From Megalonaias nervosa (lineage: Eukaryota; Mollusca; Bivalvia; Unionida; Unionidae), in assembly GCA_016617855.1 (NCBI GenBank), contig JAECUM010009826.1, positions 1 through 64,000 of the forward strand: a stretch of 64,000 bases of DNA, in the 5' to 3' direction. The stretch's first letter is position 1. Each line of letters starts with the position of its first letter. Both the position numbers and the translations under genes were made by a program. The notes under the pieces were generated by a model. That model had not been told where the DNA came from. It searched no databases and was given only the letters and a program-made list of their open reading frames with translations. Shown piece by piece: positions 29,907 to 42,985 of the stretch.

Positions 29907-30834
29907 GATTTATCTACATGAAGTACATCGATTTCAGCAGCGTCTGTGCCAGTTCTACATCAAATACATCGGATTTCAGCAGCAAGGGAAAAGTGTGTTG
30001 ACATCTGCAAGTGTTTCTGTTCTGTCATTGAATATTTGAAATCATAATGTGGGAAAAATATGAAGTCTTTCAAATGCAATTATCGAAAAGATATTTTGGA
30101 ATTTAATGTTTATTTCATTTTGAGTGCAATAAGGAGGATGTAATTGCACTTAGAACATAGAATATTTGTCAGAATCATTCAATATTTTACGATATTGCAC
30201 TCGCACGCAACTTCATATTGTGCTCACATGTGCCCAATAGTGTATTAGGAACTACTTTGTAAACAAATCATGTACACTCACGTAGTAGACGCTTTACATT
30301 TTGGTTGATTAAATTTGTTTCTGAATGAACTAAAGGAGATGTTTTGTGGACTGCCACATACCAGCTGCTTTGGCACATTCCGTGTTAACTTTTTTGATAC
30401 AATGTTTCAGATTTAGGCTAGCTATAGACGTCAGACAGGGTCCTTACAAAAAACATGCAAGTGACAAGGCATAAACTGCCTTCTTTAGCTAGTGATAAGA
30501 ATGGCAAAAAATATACTTACAGTTTTACATCCTGAATTTCCTCAAAATATACTTTCTTACTTCTACAAATCCGAATTACATGAGCCATGTCATGGGTTCT
30601 TGACTATATAAAAGTAGTTACATCCACCTTACTGCACTCAAAATGAAATAAACATTAAATTCCATAGTATCTTTTCGATAATTGCATTTGAAAGACTTCA
30701 TATTTTTCCCACATTTCATATTTTTCCCACATTATGATTTCAAATATTCAATGACAGAACAGAAACACTTGCAGATGTCAGTAACACGCTTCTCCCTCGC
30801 TGCTGAAATCCGATGTACTTCATGTAGATAAATA
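29907..30834. mobile_element. Non-autonomous DNA element with long terminal inverted repeats
   Basis: The left arm (29,907-30,140) and right arm (30,621-30,834) are reverse complements over more than 200 bp with small differences (for example TATCTACATGAAGTACATCG at the left end, its complement at the right). The roughly 480-bp centre has no coding capacity. The size and structure fit a long-TIR MITE or foldback element; no transposase. Confidence 0.7.
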
Positions 30835-31187
30835 CAGTCCATAATCACAAAATTTCGTCAAATCGACAAAAATACCAAAATCTATTCATTCCAGATCACA
30901 TGGGAGAGTTGTTTCAATGTGCATTCATTCACAATATGACCCAAATTTCAATTTTAAGTAGACCAAAATGCCATTTTCTTTCAAAAGTTATGTCTAGCGT
31001 GTGACTAAGTTCAGATTGATCTGGGTGGAGATATGTGCACATTAATAATGTTGTTGTTGTGTAATGACGAATCTGTGCTTGTGTATTTAGTTTGGAATAC
31101 AGCATAAATTCAGCTGCTTTGTTTCTTGTACTTTTGTTTGTATAATTAAGCCTTGGGTAGAATAAGAAAATGAGCATATAATAAAAA

Positions 31188-31312
31188 GGTTACTGCATTT
31201 GTATGGGAAAATATGAACTCGTTTTGTCAGATGGATATACTGTACTCCCATGGTCATGCAGTATATCCATCTGATAAACTCATTCATATTTTCCCATACA
31301 AATGCAGTAACC
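31188..31312. repeat. Near-perfect 125-bp hairpin
   Basis: Arms of about 54 bp (GGTTACTGCATTTGTATGGG at the left, its complement at the right) around a short loop containing CCCATGG. It could form a stable cruciform or be a foldback MITE. Confidence 0.75.
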
Positions 31313-32048
31313 TATAATTATTGATGAGTATGCATATCTGCTTTAATTTTGTACACGTTGTTGTTTTAAAACCATGTGATATGCCAACATTTATAAATAA
31401 ATAAATTGAATAAAAATATAAAATCTCAATAGTATTCTTTATTGTTAACATGCACTTGTAGTTTAGGCACAGGTTTAGAAAGCACCAAAATGTATGCTCA
31501 TATTTCTTGTAGGTTTGTGAGTGTCTTATATTTGGACATTTTGCTGTAGTATGGATTACATTTAGCATTTGAAGTCTTCTAAGTGAGCATATACTGTACC
31601 AGAATAGATACAGCTTAGCAGCTGCAGCTGTTGAGAGACTGGTGTTCTGCTATCAGAGAGTAAGTGAGAGATCTTGTCTGCAGAGTGGATTCATCTTCAG
31701 TAGTACTTGAGGTCTTTTCACTTTTTGTTGCTGAAACTGGCTGGATGTCAGTTTTCTAATCTCATCATTGAAAAATTTCTGAGGTCAAGATGATGGTGAG
31801 AGTCACCAGTATATTGCTTTCAGGAAACTCAGTTTCTGGTCCTCTGGTCTTGGGCTTTTACAGGTTTTCAGCAATAGGTCAAGAGTTTTTTCCATGATGA
31901 ACTTGTACTCTTTCAAAATTGTCAGCAAAGCAATGATTATGTATTTTTCATCTTCAAAATCACTTTTGTCTCCTAGAATGAATAAAATATCCCAGTGATG
32001 AATTGCTTCATTTAGAAAGCAATTAATTTTCTCCAGGATTTAAAAGAA

Positions 32049-32250
32049 GTACCATATGTACTCACTTATAAAGTCGAATCCAATAGCAAACTGTACAGAC
32101 CCAGATCTGCCATCGCATGATATACTGGCAGATCTGGGTCTTTGCAGTTTGTTAGGAGTAATCAGTACAACAAACAACATAGACCCTGATCTGCAGATGG
32201 CTGATCAGGATCTTTGTTGTTTGTAGTTGGACTTGATTTATGTATGTGTG
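32049..32250. repeat. MITE-like element, family M1 (copy 4)
   Basis: Full-length relative of the 22,303 copy: starts TGTACTCACTTATAAAGTCG and ends with TTTGTAGTTGGACTTGATTT; carries the CAGATCTGGGTCT core. Confidence 0.6.
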
Positions 32251-32255
32251 ATTTA

Positions 32256-32530
32256 GATTTTTAGCGTAGCTTTAAAAAAAATTTCAGTAATATTGCTACA
32301 GTGTTTGCAGTGTGGCAGTTTATAGTGATATCTAGCACTGGGGCATCATGCCACAGACATTTAGCATCATGTCACACCCAGTCACATTATCCTGACATCA
32401 GGCTGACCAGTCCTAACACTAACCTCTTAATACTGAGTGGCAAGCGAGGCAGCTGCTGGTACCATTTTTATTAGCCTTTGGTATGATTTAGTCGGGGTTC
32501 AAACCCTTGACCTCCCGCATCTGACACCAC
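32256..32530 (-). mobile_element. tRNA-derived SINE, family S2 (diverged copy)
   Basis: Minus-strand copy of the 41,515 element. The B-box-like GGGTTTGAACCCC remains, but the A-box end is lost or diverged. Confidence 0.6.
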
Positions 32531-33117
32531 TTTTGAGAACTACATTCATTCCCATGGCACAATACGTAAGTGGAAGCTGAGAGAGTCACAATCAGAAATC
32601 AGCCTTTTCTGTTAGAGTATGTGGTGCACCCAACCAGAGGTGAATAACAAAACCCATGAAATTTATGTGGTTGTTTCTTGACTTGATGGAAATGGGCAAG
32701 CAGTGTTTTGGTCGGGCGTTAAGGATAATTAGGAATTTGGGGACTCTCTGTCATGGTCTTCATCTTCATATAGTGGCATTTTGGCAGTGTTTATTGCATC
32801 TGTACCTAATGTAACAGGATTTCAGTAAAAACTTGTATGAAAATTTCAGCTGAGAAATATAGTATGGTTTAGCCAAGTAAGTAAATAGCACATGTCAGTC
32901 GGTTCATCTACTATTGCTTTCTCATAAAGGAATTGTTTTCCTATAGTTTTGTGAGGTGGCCATGAGCATAGAGCCCAGGTCAGAATTTATTATTACAATT
33001 GCACTATAATATATTTGGCTCTTCTTGTATAATCTGTATCAATGTCACTGACATTTTCACTTATCTAGAACTTCATCTGCAACAGATGGGACATTAATTC
33101 ATCAGGAAGTTTTTGGT

Positions 33118-33270
33118 TTTATAGCACACCATCACAACTAGGTTATCTGGTGATATATTGCAGTTGAAGTAAAGTGTCCTACCTAAGGCTGATGGTGAGA
33201 TTTGAACATACACCCATTCATTTGTGAGACCAGCACTCTAGCAGCTGAGCTACTGCAACACCTGCCTTCT
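33118..33270 (-). mobile_element. tRNA-derived SINE fragment
   Basis: On the minus strand it reads GTAGCTCAGCTGCTAGAGTG (A box) followed by a diverged B box (TGTTCAAATCTC). It continues into non-tRNA sequence (AGGTAGGACAC...), so it is a SINE, not a tRNA gene. Confidence 0.55.
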
Positions 33271-34009
33271 TTAGTTGCCTCTTATGACCTGCAGCATGGT
33301 ATATTGAGCCTATTCTGAATAACGGGGGAGGGGGACAAGGAAGTATTAGACCTTTAGTGATGATAATACTTCATTCCATAGGGGCAGATAGACAGATGCA
33401 CACATACAAATAAGATAATCCCTGGTGTACAGTAATGCCATATTGGTTAGGGAAATGTGATGTCATGATACATTTTCTTTCCTAATTTTGTTGTGTTTTG
33501 GAATTTATGACAGCAAGAGCTATCCACTTTTCAATTATATTTATAACATGATCCTTTCAGACACTGTATAAGACACTACCAGTTAATTAATGTTACCTTA
33601 ATTTTTTTTAGACAGGCCTGCTACTAGGAATTGACTTTGACTCCTTGCCAAATAGTAAAACTGAATTGATTGCTTTCTTTCACACCTTTATTCTGAGATT
33701 CTAAAAGGGATTCAGGATGATGTAAAGTTGTGTAATACATGCAAAAAACTACGTATGGGCTTTGTTATGAGATTACGCAGAGAATAAGGATATGTTGAGT
33801 TTGTCAGACCAAAACATTCGTAAGCCAAATCAGATGAGTTTTTTACCCAGCTTGGAGCAAAACATGAATGTAGTTTTGTATTTATTTACATAAACCCTCA
33901 TTTAGACAGAATTTTTTTTCAGTATTACTGTAAGAATGAATTTCAGAATGAATTGGAATTAATTAGGTCTATAGGTCATAGACTGTTGTCCATCTGTCTG
34001 TTTAGTCTA

Positions 34010-35160
34010 AGATGAAAATGGTACAGATCTGGATCCAATATGGCTATCACAGTGGCCATATTGTAATTTTTTATTGCTACTCTTCCTGTATGGGTGGTCA
34101 TCAATGTGGGGTTTTCACTAAAAGACTTTTTATGATGTCTAGTTGGTCCTAATTAAAATTAGCACCAGTCTGAAGTAAAATATGGCCTACACAGCAACGA
34201 TCATAAAAATCTTTTTATTGCAAATCCTCCTGAAAAGAAAGTTACTTTGACAATGGGTTTTCATCAAAAGACTTCAAATATAGTGTCCATTTGGTCTTAA
34301 ATGAACATGGTGTTGATCTGACATCCAATATGGTCGCCACACAGTGGCCATCTTGAAAATCTTTTTATTGCTACACCGACTGAATGGGTGGTGGTACCAG
34401 CCTGAGCTTGGTCCTAAAATGGTGCTGAGTTGGGGTCTAATATGAATGCCAGAATGGCCAGCTTAAAAAACTTGTTATTGCTGTTATTCCTGAATGAAGA
34501 TTTATATTGACATGAGGTTTTCACCAAAAGATATCGTATGCTGTCTACTTGGTCCAAAATGAAAATGATGCTGATGCTGATCTATGTTCTAATATACCTG
34601 CCACAATGGCCAGCTTGTAAATCTTGTTATCACTAATTCTCCTAAATGAATGGTCATATTATCATATCATCATAGAGTGTTCACTGACAGACATCTTATA
34701 ATGTTTTGCTGATCTTGAATTAAAATGGTGCTGAACTGACATTCAGTATGTGACCAGCTTATAAAACATTGTTTTAGCTACTATTCCTGAAGGGAAAGTC
34801 ATTTTGACATGGGGTTTTTGTCAGAAGAGTTTTTATGGTGTCTTCTTGGTGCTGAATGAAAATGTCTAACCCCTGATATGGCCACCATATTGTTATCTCT
34901 ACTTCCAAGTGGATGGCTATATCAGCATGGGATTTTCATCAGTAGATTTCTTATGATACCTTGTTGGTCCTAAATGAAAAGTGTGCTATTTATACATCCT
35001 GTATGGCTGCTGTGACAGCTGTCAGGAAAATCTTGTTTTCACTACTCCCTGTAAATGGAGGATCATGTTTAATTTATCCAAAATGAAAATGTTGACAATC
35101 TGACATCCAGTATGTATATCACAGCAGCCAATTTGAGTCTTGTTATTGCTGAAGAACATC
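34010..35160. repeat. Diverged 110-150-bp tandem repeat, about 8-9 copies
   Basis: Recurring blocks CTTGTTATTGCTACT, CATGGGGTTTTCA, AAAGACTTCTTATG and TGGTCCTAAATGAAAATG appear every 110-150 bp with substantial divergence. An old satellite. Confidence 0.75.
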
Positions 35161-36465
35161 AGAGATGGTTTCAACACTCAGCAGTTAAAAAGAAGAAATG
35201 GTCTTCTCTTGATTTCCTGGGCAAAATATTTTCACCAGTAGAACATCAGCCCCTTAGAGGGACTTTTGCAATAGTTTGATTCACTGCAGTTAAAAATATC
35301 AACATGCAGACATAAAAAAGACACATACATTACAATGTAGTTCCATTTTTGGAGTGTGATACAGATAAAATTAGTTGTGCAGCTGTAATGGATGCCAGAT
35401 CAAGCATGTCCAATTAAATGGGCATAAATAAATATACCTACTACATACGTGTTTTGTTTTGAGATGGTGGAAATAACTCCTTTGAGATGGCAGATGAATA
35501 CGTCCTGGCCTGAGAACCTTAACTTATTCATGCGCTTTATTAGACAAGTCCTTTTCTCTAACTTGGAATGAAAAAAGAATTTAGTTTTGTATTATACATC
35601 CTCATTTTATGTTTTTCGAAATATTTTTCAATTTACAGCGCTAATGAAATTAAACATAAAAGGGATTTTAGAGGTTCGGAATTATGCCTCTAAGAATATA
35701 GACACATGGGACATCAGTGAAAGCACCTCAGTAGTTCCAGTTTGTGTGTGTAATACAGAAATATTGATTCAGCATCTGTATTGAATGACCTAATAACCAT
35801 GTAAAATTAAATGGGTATGTAATAAATAAAATTTAAACGTAAGTTTTTACGTTGAAGTTTTAAATACCAAGCATCAGTATTATGACATGCAAATAATAAA
35901 TTCTGTTTGTTATATGGCTAGTAGAGAGACTGCGCCTATTATAGTTGTCCAGACTGAGTGTATAAATATGATGAAATTAGTTATTATAGTTAATTATCCC
36001 CTACCACAACAGTGATAGCTCTTGTTACTGTTGCCCTAAGACATAAATAAAAGTATTAAAAGTCCAGAACTTTTCTCTTGTGTAAAACAAATTGCAGAGA
36101 AGAGATTGTAGTGTACCACTCATATATAGGTCAAACATTACTTTTTGAAGAGTGAACTTTGACCTGAGTGCACTACTTTGTCAGGCAGTGGAATCCATTC
36201 TTGTCAGTGTATTTCCTTCATGCTGAGAGTTTTTTTATGTGCACTAGGTTAAGCATTTTTTATATGGTGGACTATTAGAGAAAATTCTTAACTTTTTAAG
36301 AGAATGTATTTTATGTATTAAATGAAATGGACTTGGATGATTATTTATTTTTTACCATGAGCTTTTTATTTTGTGTACTTTTTTTAAAGAAGTTTAGCAG
36401 CTTTACCTCTGTCTTTTGTCTAGTAGGATTACATGCCGATGTTTCTTATTTTGGAACGGTTGATG

Positions 36466-36466
<1 letters not shown>

Positions 36467-36552
<86 letters not shown>
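36467..36552. repeat. (CA)n microsatellite
   Basis: About 43 uninterrupted CA units; creates a spurious His/Thr repeat ORF. Confidence 0.95.
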
Positions 36553-36556
<4 letters not shown>

Positions 36557-37949
36557 CATGTTAAGGTCAGTTTTCTGTTATTCTATTCATTTAAAGTGAG
36601 TGTAAAGTTTGAAATTTATACATCTTTTGTCAAGCAGTCACGAAAAACATTTGATTTTGGCACTCTAAGGTCTAAGGTCAAAGTCACTGGAACTGAAAAT
36701 TTGATTTTCTTTTTGCATGATAATTATGTTTACCTGCCTCATTTTCATCAAACATTGGAATCCTTCATGTACATTTGGTGTAGGTAGCTCCCCATTGATT
36801 CTGAGGCTGAGAGCTGAAAGATGAAGGTCATTGGAACAGAAATTACATATTTTGGTGTTTTTGCTTGATAAGTCAAGATTCCTGGAACTGTTGTTCATCA
36901 CACTTCAGAAGTAGTCTACACTTGGGCAGAGGCATGGCCCAATTGATTTTTGATCCTGTAAGTCAAATATCAAGGCAGCAGGAGCTAAAATTGTAATTTT
37001 TGGTTCTACTTATTACGTCTACTTTACCTGCAGTCAGTATATATCAACTTCATATTTGCATTACATTTGAGGATGGGTAGCTCCATATCTAGTCAATGAT
37101 CAAGGGATAAAAGGTCAAGGTCACTGAATGTGAAATTGCAGAATTATATTAATTAGACATTTGAGGTATGGTTGCTTGTGAGTAAAATTTGTATACTTTC
37201 AATCTGAATGCAAGTTAAAGCAGAATCTAATGCAAACTTTAGACCAAATACAGTACATTATAAAGTTGCTTGTTTTAAATACAAAATGTTCTGGTATTAA
37301 TTGATTAACTGAAGTTCCATGCTTCAAGGTCTTTACCATGAAAACATTGACACATATCTTTGAAACAAATCTATACTGGTGAAAATGACACCATTACAGA
37401 ACTAGTCTGTCCCAGAAGTGTTAGGATGATAGTCATGTGATGAGAATTCTATATGAAGAATGCAAGAGAAAAATTCTGGTTTTCTGACTGGTGCTTGGTA
37501 CACCAGACTTTTTATCTATGGTAGAATGTGTAATATAAACAGATAAGTAATATCTATGATGCAATACCAGACAATAAGAGAGCAAATGTTAGTGTTATCA
37601 ATGTAGTAGATAGATTAAATGCATAAACCCTTAGGTGCTTTCTTCACACTCAAGAGTTTACCTTAACACTGTATTTACCCATATTAATTATTCAATAAGC
37701 CAGGCTCACAACAAGAAGAACATACGTTTGAATCCTTGCCAGACTAGGTCACAAAACACTTTTACTTCAGTTGTCTTAGCATGATATATAACCTTTCCTG
37801 TATTGATGTGCCTTTAATTGCCAATCAGTCACATTTTTGAAATCCTTATTTTGACCTTTTTTGTGTTCAGAACAAAGACACAATGCTGCAGCAAGCTTAA
37901 TAGGTCACCATCTTTGCTCATATACATTGGAACTTCCATATGTGAATCA

Positions 37950-38125
37950 GGAGCTGCGGTGGCTCAGTAGTTATCATGCCAGACTCGTGACCAGAGTTAA
38001 AATCCCACCCTCAGATAAGCATTGGTCATGTACTGTGTTGTGCTGGGACAAGACACTGTACTCCAGCTGTCTTGGCACTAAATAGCCTACATTTGTTGCT
38101 GTGCCATAAAACAAGAAATGAAACC
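37950..38125 (+). mobile_element. tRNA-derived SINE
   Basis: A-box-like GGTGGCTCAGTAGTTATC and diverged B-box-like AGAGTTAAAATCCC, then a non-tRNA body (GACAAGACACTGTACTCCAG...) and an AAACAAGAAATGAAA tail. Confidence 0.6.
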
Positions 38126-39279
38126 AAATTCAACTGGAAACCATCCAGATTTCTCATGAATCCACACAGTGCCTGCAGATACTTTATACTATTTCTTCTA
38201 GTTTTGAGCTTTTAAGTGAACGTTGTCGCTGTAGACTCTGATTTGCAAGTGCTTAATGTAACTTCAGGTTTCTCCAACATAAACTTTACTCATCATTTTG
38301 AAATAACAGATTAACTCCAGGCCCTTCCATCATAAAATTTGATTCAACTCCAAAACTTTTTAAAAAGTATCTGACCAGTTAAAAGGCTGGATTTGTCCAT
38401 TTTGAGTAAGATGTCAAAGTCTTGCATAAAAATATTCCTTGCTTGAAATGCATAGTACAGGTTTATGATGGAGAGGACCAGATTTTGGAAATCATTCTTG
38501 AAATGTTCAGATGCAGCCTTCAGATTGGTCAGAAAAATGTTGAGTAAGATTTGGAGTTGGGTATCATGGAGGGGCTTGATCGGAGTTCATGTTATTTTCA
38601 TTTTGCTGCGCATATTATTGATAGAAATCCTTGTCATACTTGTTTCATAAATGGCATACAAAAATTAAGGGTTACTGTTTATTCTTTACAGCACACAGTG
38701 AATGACGTTTTATGTTTTAATGTTTTCTGTAACAAAGAATGCTCTTGTCAAATATCAGATGGTTGTTAATATTAGAAAATACTAAATAAAGCTAAATGCT
38801 TGTTAAATTTCATGTACTAAATAAATTACCCATGCATTATTGAACCAAATGGTAGATAATTTGCTTCTTTAGGTCCTGTGCTGTAAATTGAAACAATACA
38901 GCACACTGAAAAATAAGTAGTGAGAGAAAAATTGAAAAGATAATATGGATTTGGTAGAAATTCCAATAAATTAAGAAGATAGTATTTAGTTACAGTGATC
39001 TAGATTGGTTTCTGTCACTTGACTATGATATATATATATATATTTTATCTCCAGTAGAGTGTATTAAAGATATGATCATGCTCCAATACCAGATACTTGA
39101 AGAGCAAATGTCAGATGGGAAATAATAAATAAATCTCCTGTGCAATGCCTTACTACATTGGTCACCTGCTGTAAAACCAGTATTCTTAATGCTCCTGTTA
39201 GAGGGACAACAGAGTGTGATTTTTATTCATTATTATAACTCTGCCTTGTTGCATCATATCTCAATCTAATGCTTAGAAC

Positions 39280-39825
39280 TAGTCATCAGGAGATTTTAAC
39301 ATCTCCCAGTTTAACATCTAGAAACTAATGTAGATTGAAATGTCTTTCAGTATAATCTCTAACTACTGTAGACTGAAGTACCCTCTCAGTGTAACATCTC
39401 ACATTATAACATCTCTCTCTCATTGTAACATCTCTGAACTACTGTAGATGGGAACATATCAAAATATAATATCTCTGAACTGAAGTACCTCTCAGTGTAA
39501 CATCTCTCTCTCATTATAACATCTCTGAACTACTGTGCACTAAAGTACCTCATTACAACATCTCTTAACTACTGTGCACTAAAGTACCTCATTATAACAT
39601 CTCTTAACTACTGTAGATAGGAACATCTCAGAATATCTCTGAACTGAAGTACCTCTCAGTGTAACATCTCTGAATTACTGTAGACTGAAACCTGAAACAT
39701 CTCATTATAACATATCTGAACTACTGTGCACTAAAGTACCTCATTATAACCTCTCTGAACTATTGTAAACAGATGCATCTCTAAATATAATACATGTATC
39801 TCTGAACTGCTGTAGATTAGAGGTG
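39280..39825. repeat. About 38-bp satellite, family T1, cluster 1
   Basis: Many variable units of AACATCTCTGAACTACTGTA followed by GACTGAAGTACCTCAGTATA. The same family recurs at 40,795-40,890 and 41,925-42,285. Confidence 0.85.
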
Positions 39826-40350
39826 CAAAGTATTGACATGCCTGCTTTCTGCTGTATTTATTCAATGGTATGTACTACAGTCCACAGGACTTTTTAACTG
39901 GTACATCTGTAGTAACGATCAGTAAGTAATGTACAAAAATTTGCAAGGAATCTTGTTATGACTTTAACAGCATGTATTCATTATTCATGACAAAATAGTT
40001 TTAAAAATTATATCTTTTATAAATTAATGGTGAATATTATACAATTGTAATTATATTTATGATCCTTTAATTACATATTTGGCTTGTCATGCATGCCACT
40101 GCTGTGGCCAAATGGAATGTTGTGATACATATCGGGCAAAATCCAACATTTCAAATTAAGAAGAAAACAAAAGACATCCAAAACAAAAACACGTCAAGTC
40201 TTTGTTATTTAGTAGCATATGTGAATGTGTTAGTTATTTAGTAGTGTACGTAAGTATGTTAGGTACATGTATGCCTTTGAAAGACTAAGAATCACCCTAT
40301 GATTTCCAACAGCTCACATGTTTTTTGTCTGAACTTTACATAATTTCTCG

Positions 40351-40606
40351 GGGCCCCGAGTGGCCGTGTGGTCTAAAGCGCTTTCCGTTACGGATCACTG
40401 CCATCTCACCTCTGTCTGCGTGGGTTCGAGTCTAGGATTCGGCGAATGTGGATATGTGAGAAAGCTTGCCAGTAGCTTCTCGTGGGTCGGTGGTTCTTTC
40501 CGTGGATTTCCCGGTTTCTTCCTCCATCATTAATACTGGCCGCCATGTATAGCCTATCGTGTGCTGAAAAAATGGCGTTAAGCCCCACAACAACAACAAC
40601 AACAAC
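40351..40606 (+). mobile_element. tRNA-derived SINE, family S1, full length
   Basis: It starts with an A-box-like GAGTGGCCGTGTGGTCTAAA and a B-box-like GGGTTCGAGTC. A body with GAAAGCTTGCCAGTAG, CCGGTTTCTTCCTCC and ACTGGCCGCCATGTATAGCC follows, and it ends in (AAC)n. The 3' part resembles SINE tails I associate with bivalve genomes. Two further copies are in the window. Confidence 0.8.
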
Positions 40607-40794
40607 ATAATTTCTCAAGTCCACTAAATATTTTCTCATTTGTTAAGTATGATTTGTTTATCATCTCTGATCAATGTCTTGCCCAAGTGTTTGCATCCCA
40701 CTCCAACTTTCCCAGTCTATTATATCAATTATGCAGCTAGAATATCATAGGCTTCAGACTGATCAACACAGTGTCTCAATATGACATTTCTAAA

Positions 40795-40890
40795 GTAAAG
40801 TTGACTGAAACATCTCTCTGTATAACATCTGTGAACAACTGTAGACTGAAACATCTATCAGTACATCTCTGAACTACTGTAGACTGAAGT
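40795..40890. repeat. Satellite T1, cluster 2
   Basis: Two to three units of the ACATCTCTGAACTACTGTAG repeat. Confidence 0.7.
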
Positions 40891-41514
40891 AACAGTGTTT
40901 CCAATACTCTCTGATCAAGGGTTGACATACCCCTAGGTCAGTGGTTCTTAATCCATGGGTTGCAACTCAAAAGTTGGAACACAATGCTGTTTTGAGTGGG
41001 TTGCAGAGATCAACCGTAATAATTTGAAACATCATACCCATGTGGGTTTATTAGCATTTGAGGCCACATCACAAACCTAATTTGGGTCTCACAAGGTTAA
41101 GTACTGCTACCCTAAATAACTAAAATGGGAGTACATCACAAATAGTGGGGGTGCACATTATATAGTATCATTGAGAGAGCAGTGGGCAAAATAATAAAGA
41201 AATAAATAATCAGCAAATTATGCAAACAATTCACAAGTTGTATTTAGTATTTCAGAAAAGTATGACTGATGTACAGGTGGAATCTTTAGCAGGTTATTTA
41301 ACAACTGTTATAAAAGCTTTCTGTTCTTTTTCATCACAGTGAAGTTGGTCTTATTATTTCTCAAATAACCCTTTGAATATCAATGCCTCCATTAATTTAT
41401 AAGTCAGGAATACCATGTGCCATTCAAGAATGTATTTACCTTGATGTAACTTTCTGGATCTGTGCTGTGCACTGAAAGTGTGTGTGTGTGTGTGTGTTTT
41501 TTGAATTTTTAACA

Positions 41515-41813
41515 TAGCTTTAACAATTTTGCAGTCATATCGCTACAATGTCTGCAGTGTGGCAGTTTATGGTGATGTCTAGCACTGGGGCATTATGCCA
41601 CAGACATGTAGCATGATGTCCCACCCAGTCACATTATCCTGACAACAGGCCGACCAGTTCTAACACTAACCTCTTAATGCTGAGCGTCTAGTGAGGCAGC
41701 TGTTAGTACCATTTTTATAAGTCTTTGGTATGACTCCGTCGGGGTTCGAACCCACGACCTTCCGCATCCGAGGTGGATGCTCTAACCACTAGGCCACCGG
41801 AGCGGTCATGCAC
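41515..41813 (-). mobile_element. tRNA-derived SINE, family S2
   Basis: On the minus strand it begins CCGGTGGCCTAGTGGTTAGA (A box) and has GTGGGTTCGAACCC (B box) about 35 nt later. A roughly 220-bp body shared with the 32,256 copy follows. It continues beyond a tRNA length, so it is not a tRNA gene. Confidence 0.75.
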
Positions 41814-41924
41814 TGAAAGCATGGTTTTACAGTAGAGACAAGGAGCAAATGCAACCCACAAGGTCAGTATGGTAACTGTAAAAGAGTTACAATTTTGTGT
41901 GAATAAGAACACTGTGTACCTCTC

Positions 41925-42285
41925 CCTAACATCTCCGAACTATAGTAGACTGAAGTACCACTCGCTATAACATCTATGAACTGCTGAAAACTGAAGTACC
42001 TCTCAATAAAACATATCTGAACTACTGTTGACTGAAACATCTCAGTATATCTTTTCTGACCACTATAGACTGAAAAACTCAGTCTACCTTCTCTGAACTA
42101 TTGTAGACTGAAACATCTCAGTCTAAGATTTCTGACCACTATAGACTGAAATATCTCAGTATAACAGCTCTGAACTACTGTAAATTGAAACATCTCAGTC
42201 TAACATCTCCAACTACTGTAAATTGAAACATCTCAGTATAACAGGCCTGAACTACTGTAGGCTGAAACATCTCTTAGTTTAATAA
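41925..42285. repeat. Satellite T1, cluster 3
   Basis: About nine units of ACATCTCAGTATAACATCTC / GAACTACTGTAGACTGAA, the same family as at 39,280. The family flanks the S1 and S2 SINE insertions, so they may have landed in one satellite array. Confidence 0.8.
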
Positions 42286-42831
42286 TTTCAAGCAAATATC
42301 AGCACATATGGGTATGTTTTGTATGAATTATTATGACACAGTCTTGTGGAACAATTCTATCACTATAATACTTCCTCACTTAAAACACGGGTCATTTTTT
42401 GGGCTTCATTGAAGTGTTATGAAGAGAGTACAGTACTAATATGGCCATTCCTATCATTTGATTGGTCATTCTAAATTATCTTTTGACTGGTCATTCCTAT
42501 CTTTGACTGGTCATTCCTATCTTTTGACAAGTATTATTCGTTTATAATGAAGATTCACTGAGACATCAACTTTGCAGATACAAGATTACTGGAAAATCCA
42601 AGCAACCAATGATTGACTATACTTTACTTTTTTAGCTAAACAGTCATCTGAAAAAAGCAAAAAGAAAATCTAGAAAGAGTTCCAACACATTTTTGTTTGA
42701 GTGCCAAGCAGTGTATAAAGTTCTCAGATTTTTAACATATTACTGGCCTCAACTTAACATTTGGTATATGTTTTTGTGTTCTTTCTCTGGCTTTTCATTC
42801 AAAGACTTGCCAGGCTCAGTTTTATTTTGGG

Positions 42832-42985
42832 AGCCCTGCTAGCTCAGTTGGCAGAAAATCTGACTTGTAAGGGTGACAGGTTCGATACCCACCTAAGCAA
42901 GCCCAGGTCAGCTGCCTTGGCGTGTCATCAAGAGAATCTCTTATCTTCTATCTCCTTGCTGTATTTTATGAATTAAAACTTGTTC
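42832..42985 (+). mobile_element. tRNA-derived SINE fragment
   Basis: A box GCTAGCTCAGTTGGCAGA and B box AGGTTCGATACCC at tRNA spacing, followed by a body with CCTTGGCGTGTCATCAAGAG. A SINE head, not a clean tRNA. Confidence 0.6.

Noticed and set aside
36327..36599. 90-aa ORF with His-Thr repeats
   Set aside because: Produced by the (CA)n microsatellite.
41760..41813. tRNA gene on the minus strand (also heads near 33.2, 40.4, 42.85, 46.0 and 47.6 kb)
   Set aside because: A and B boxes are present, but the sequences run on into SINE bodies and do not close a tRNA cloverleaf.
41715..41912. Short minus-strand ORF reading GGLVVRASTSDAEGRGFEP
   Set aside because: A well-known artefact of translating tRNA-derived SINE heads.
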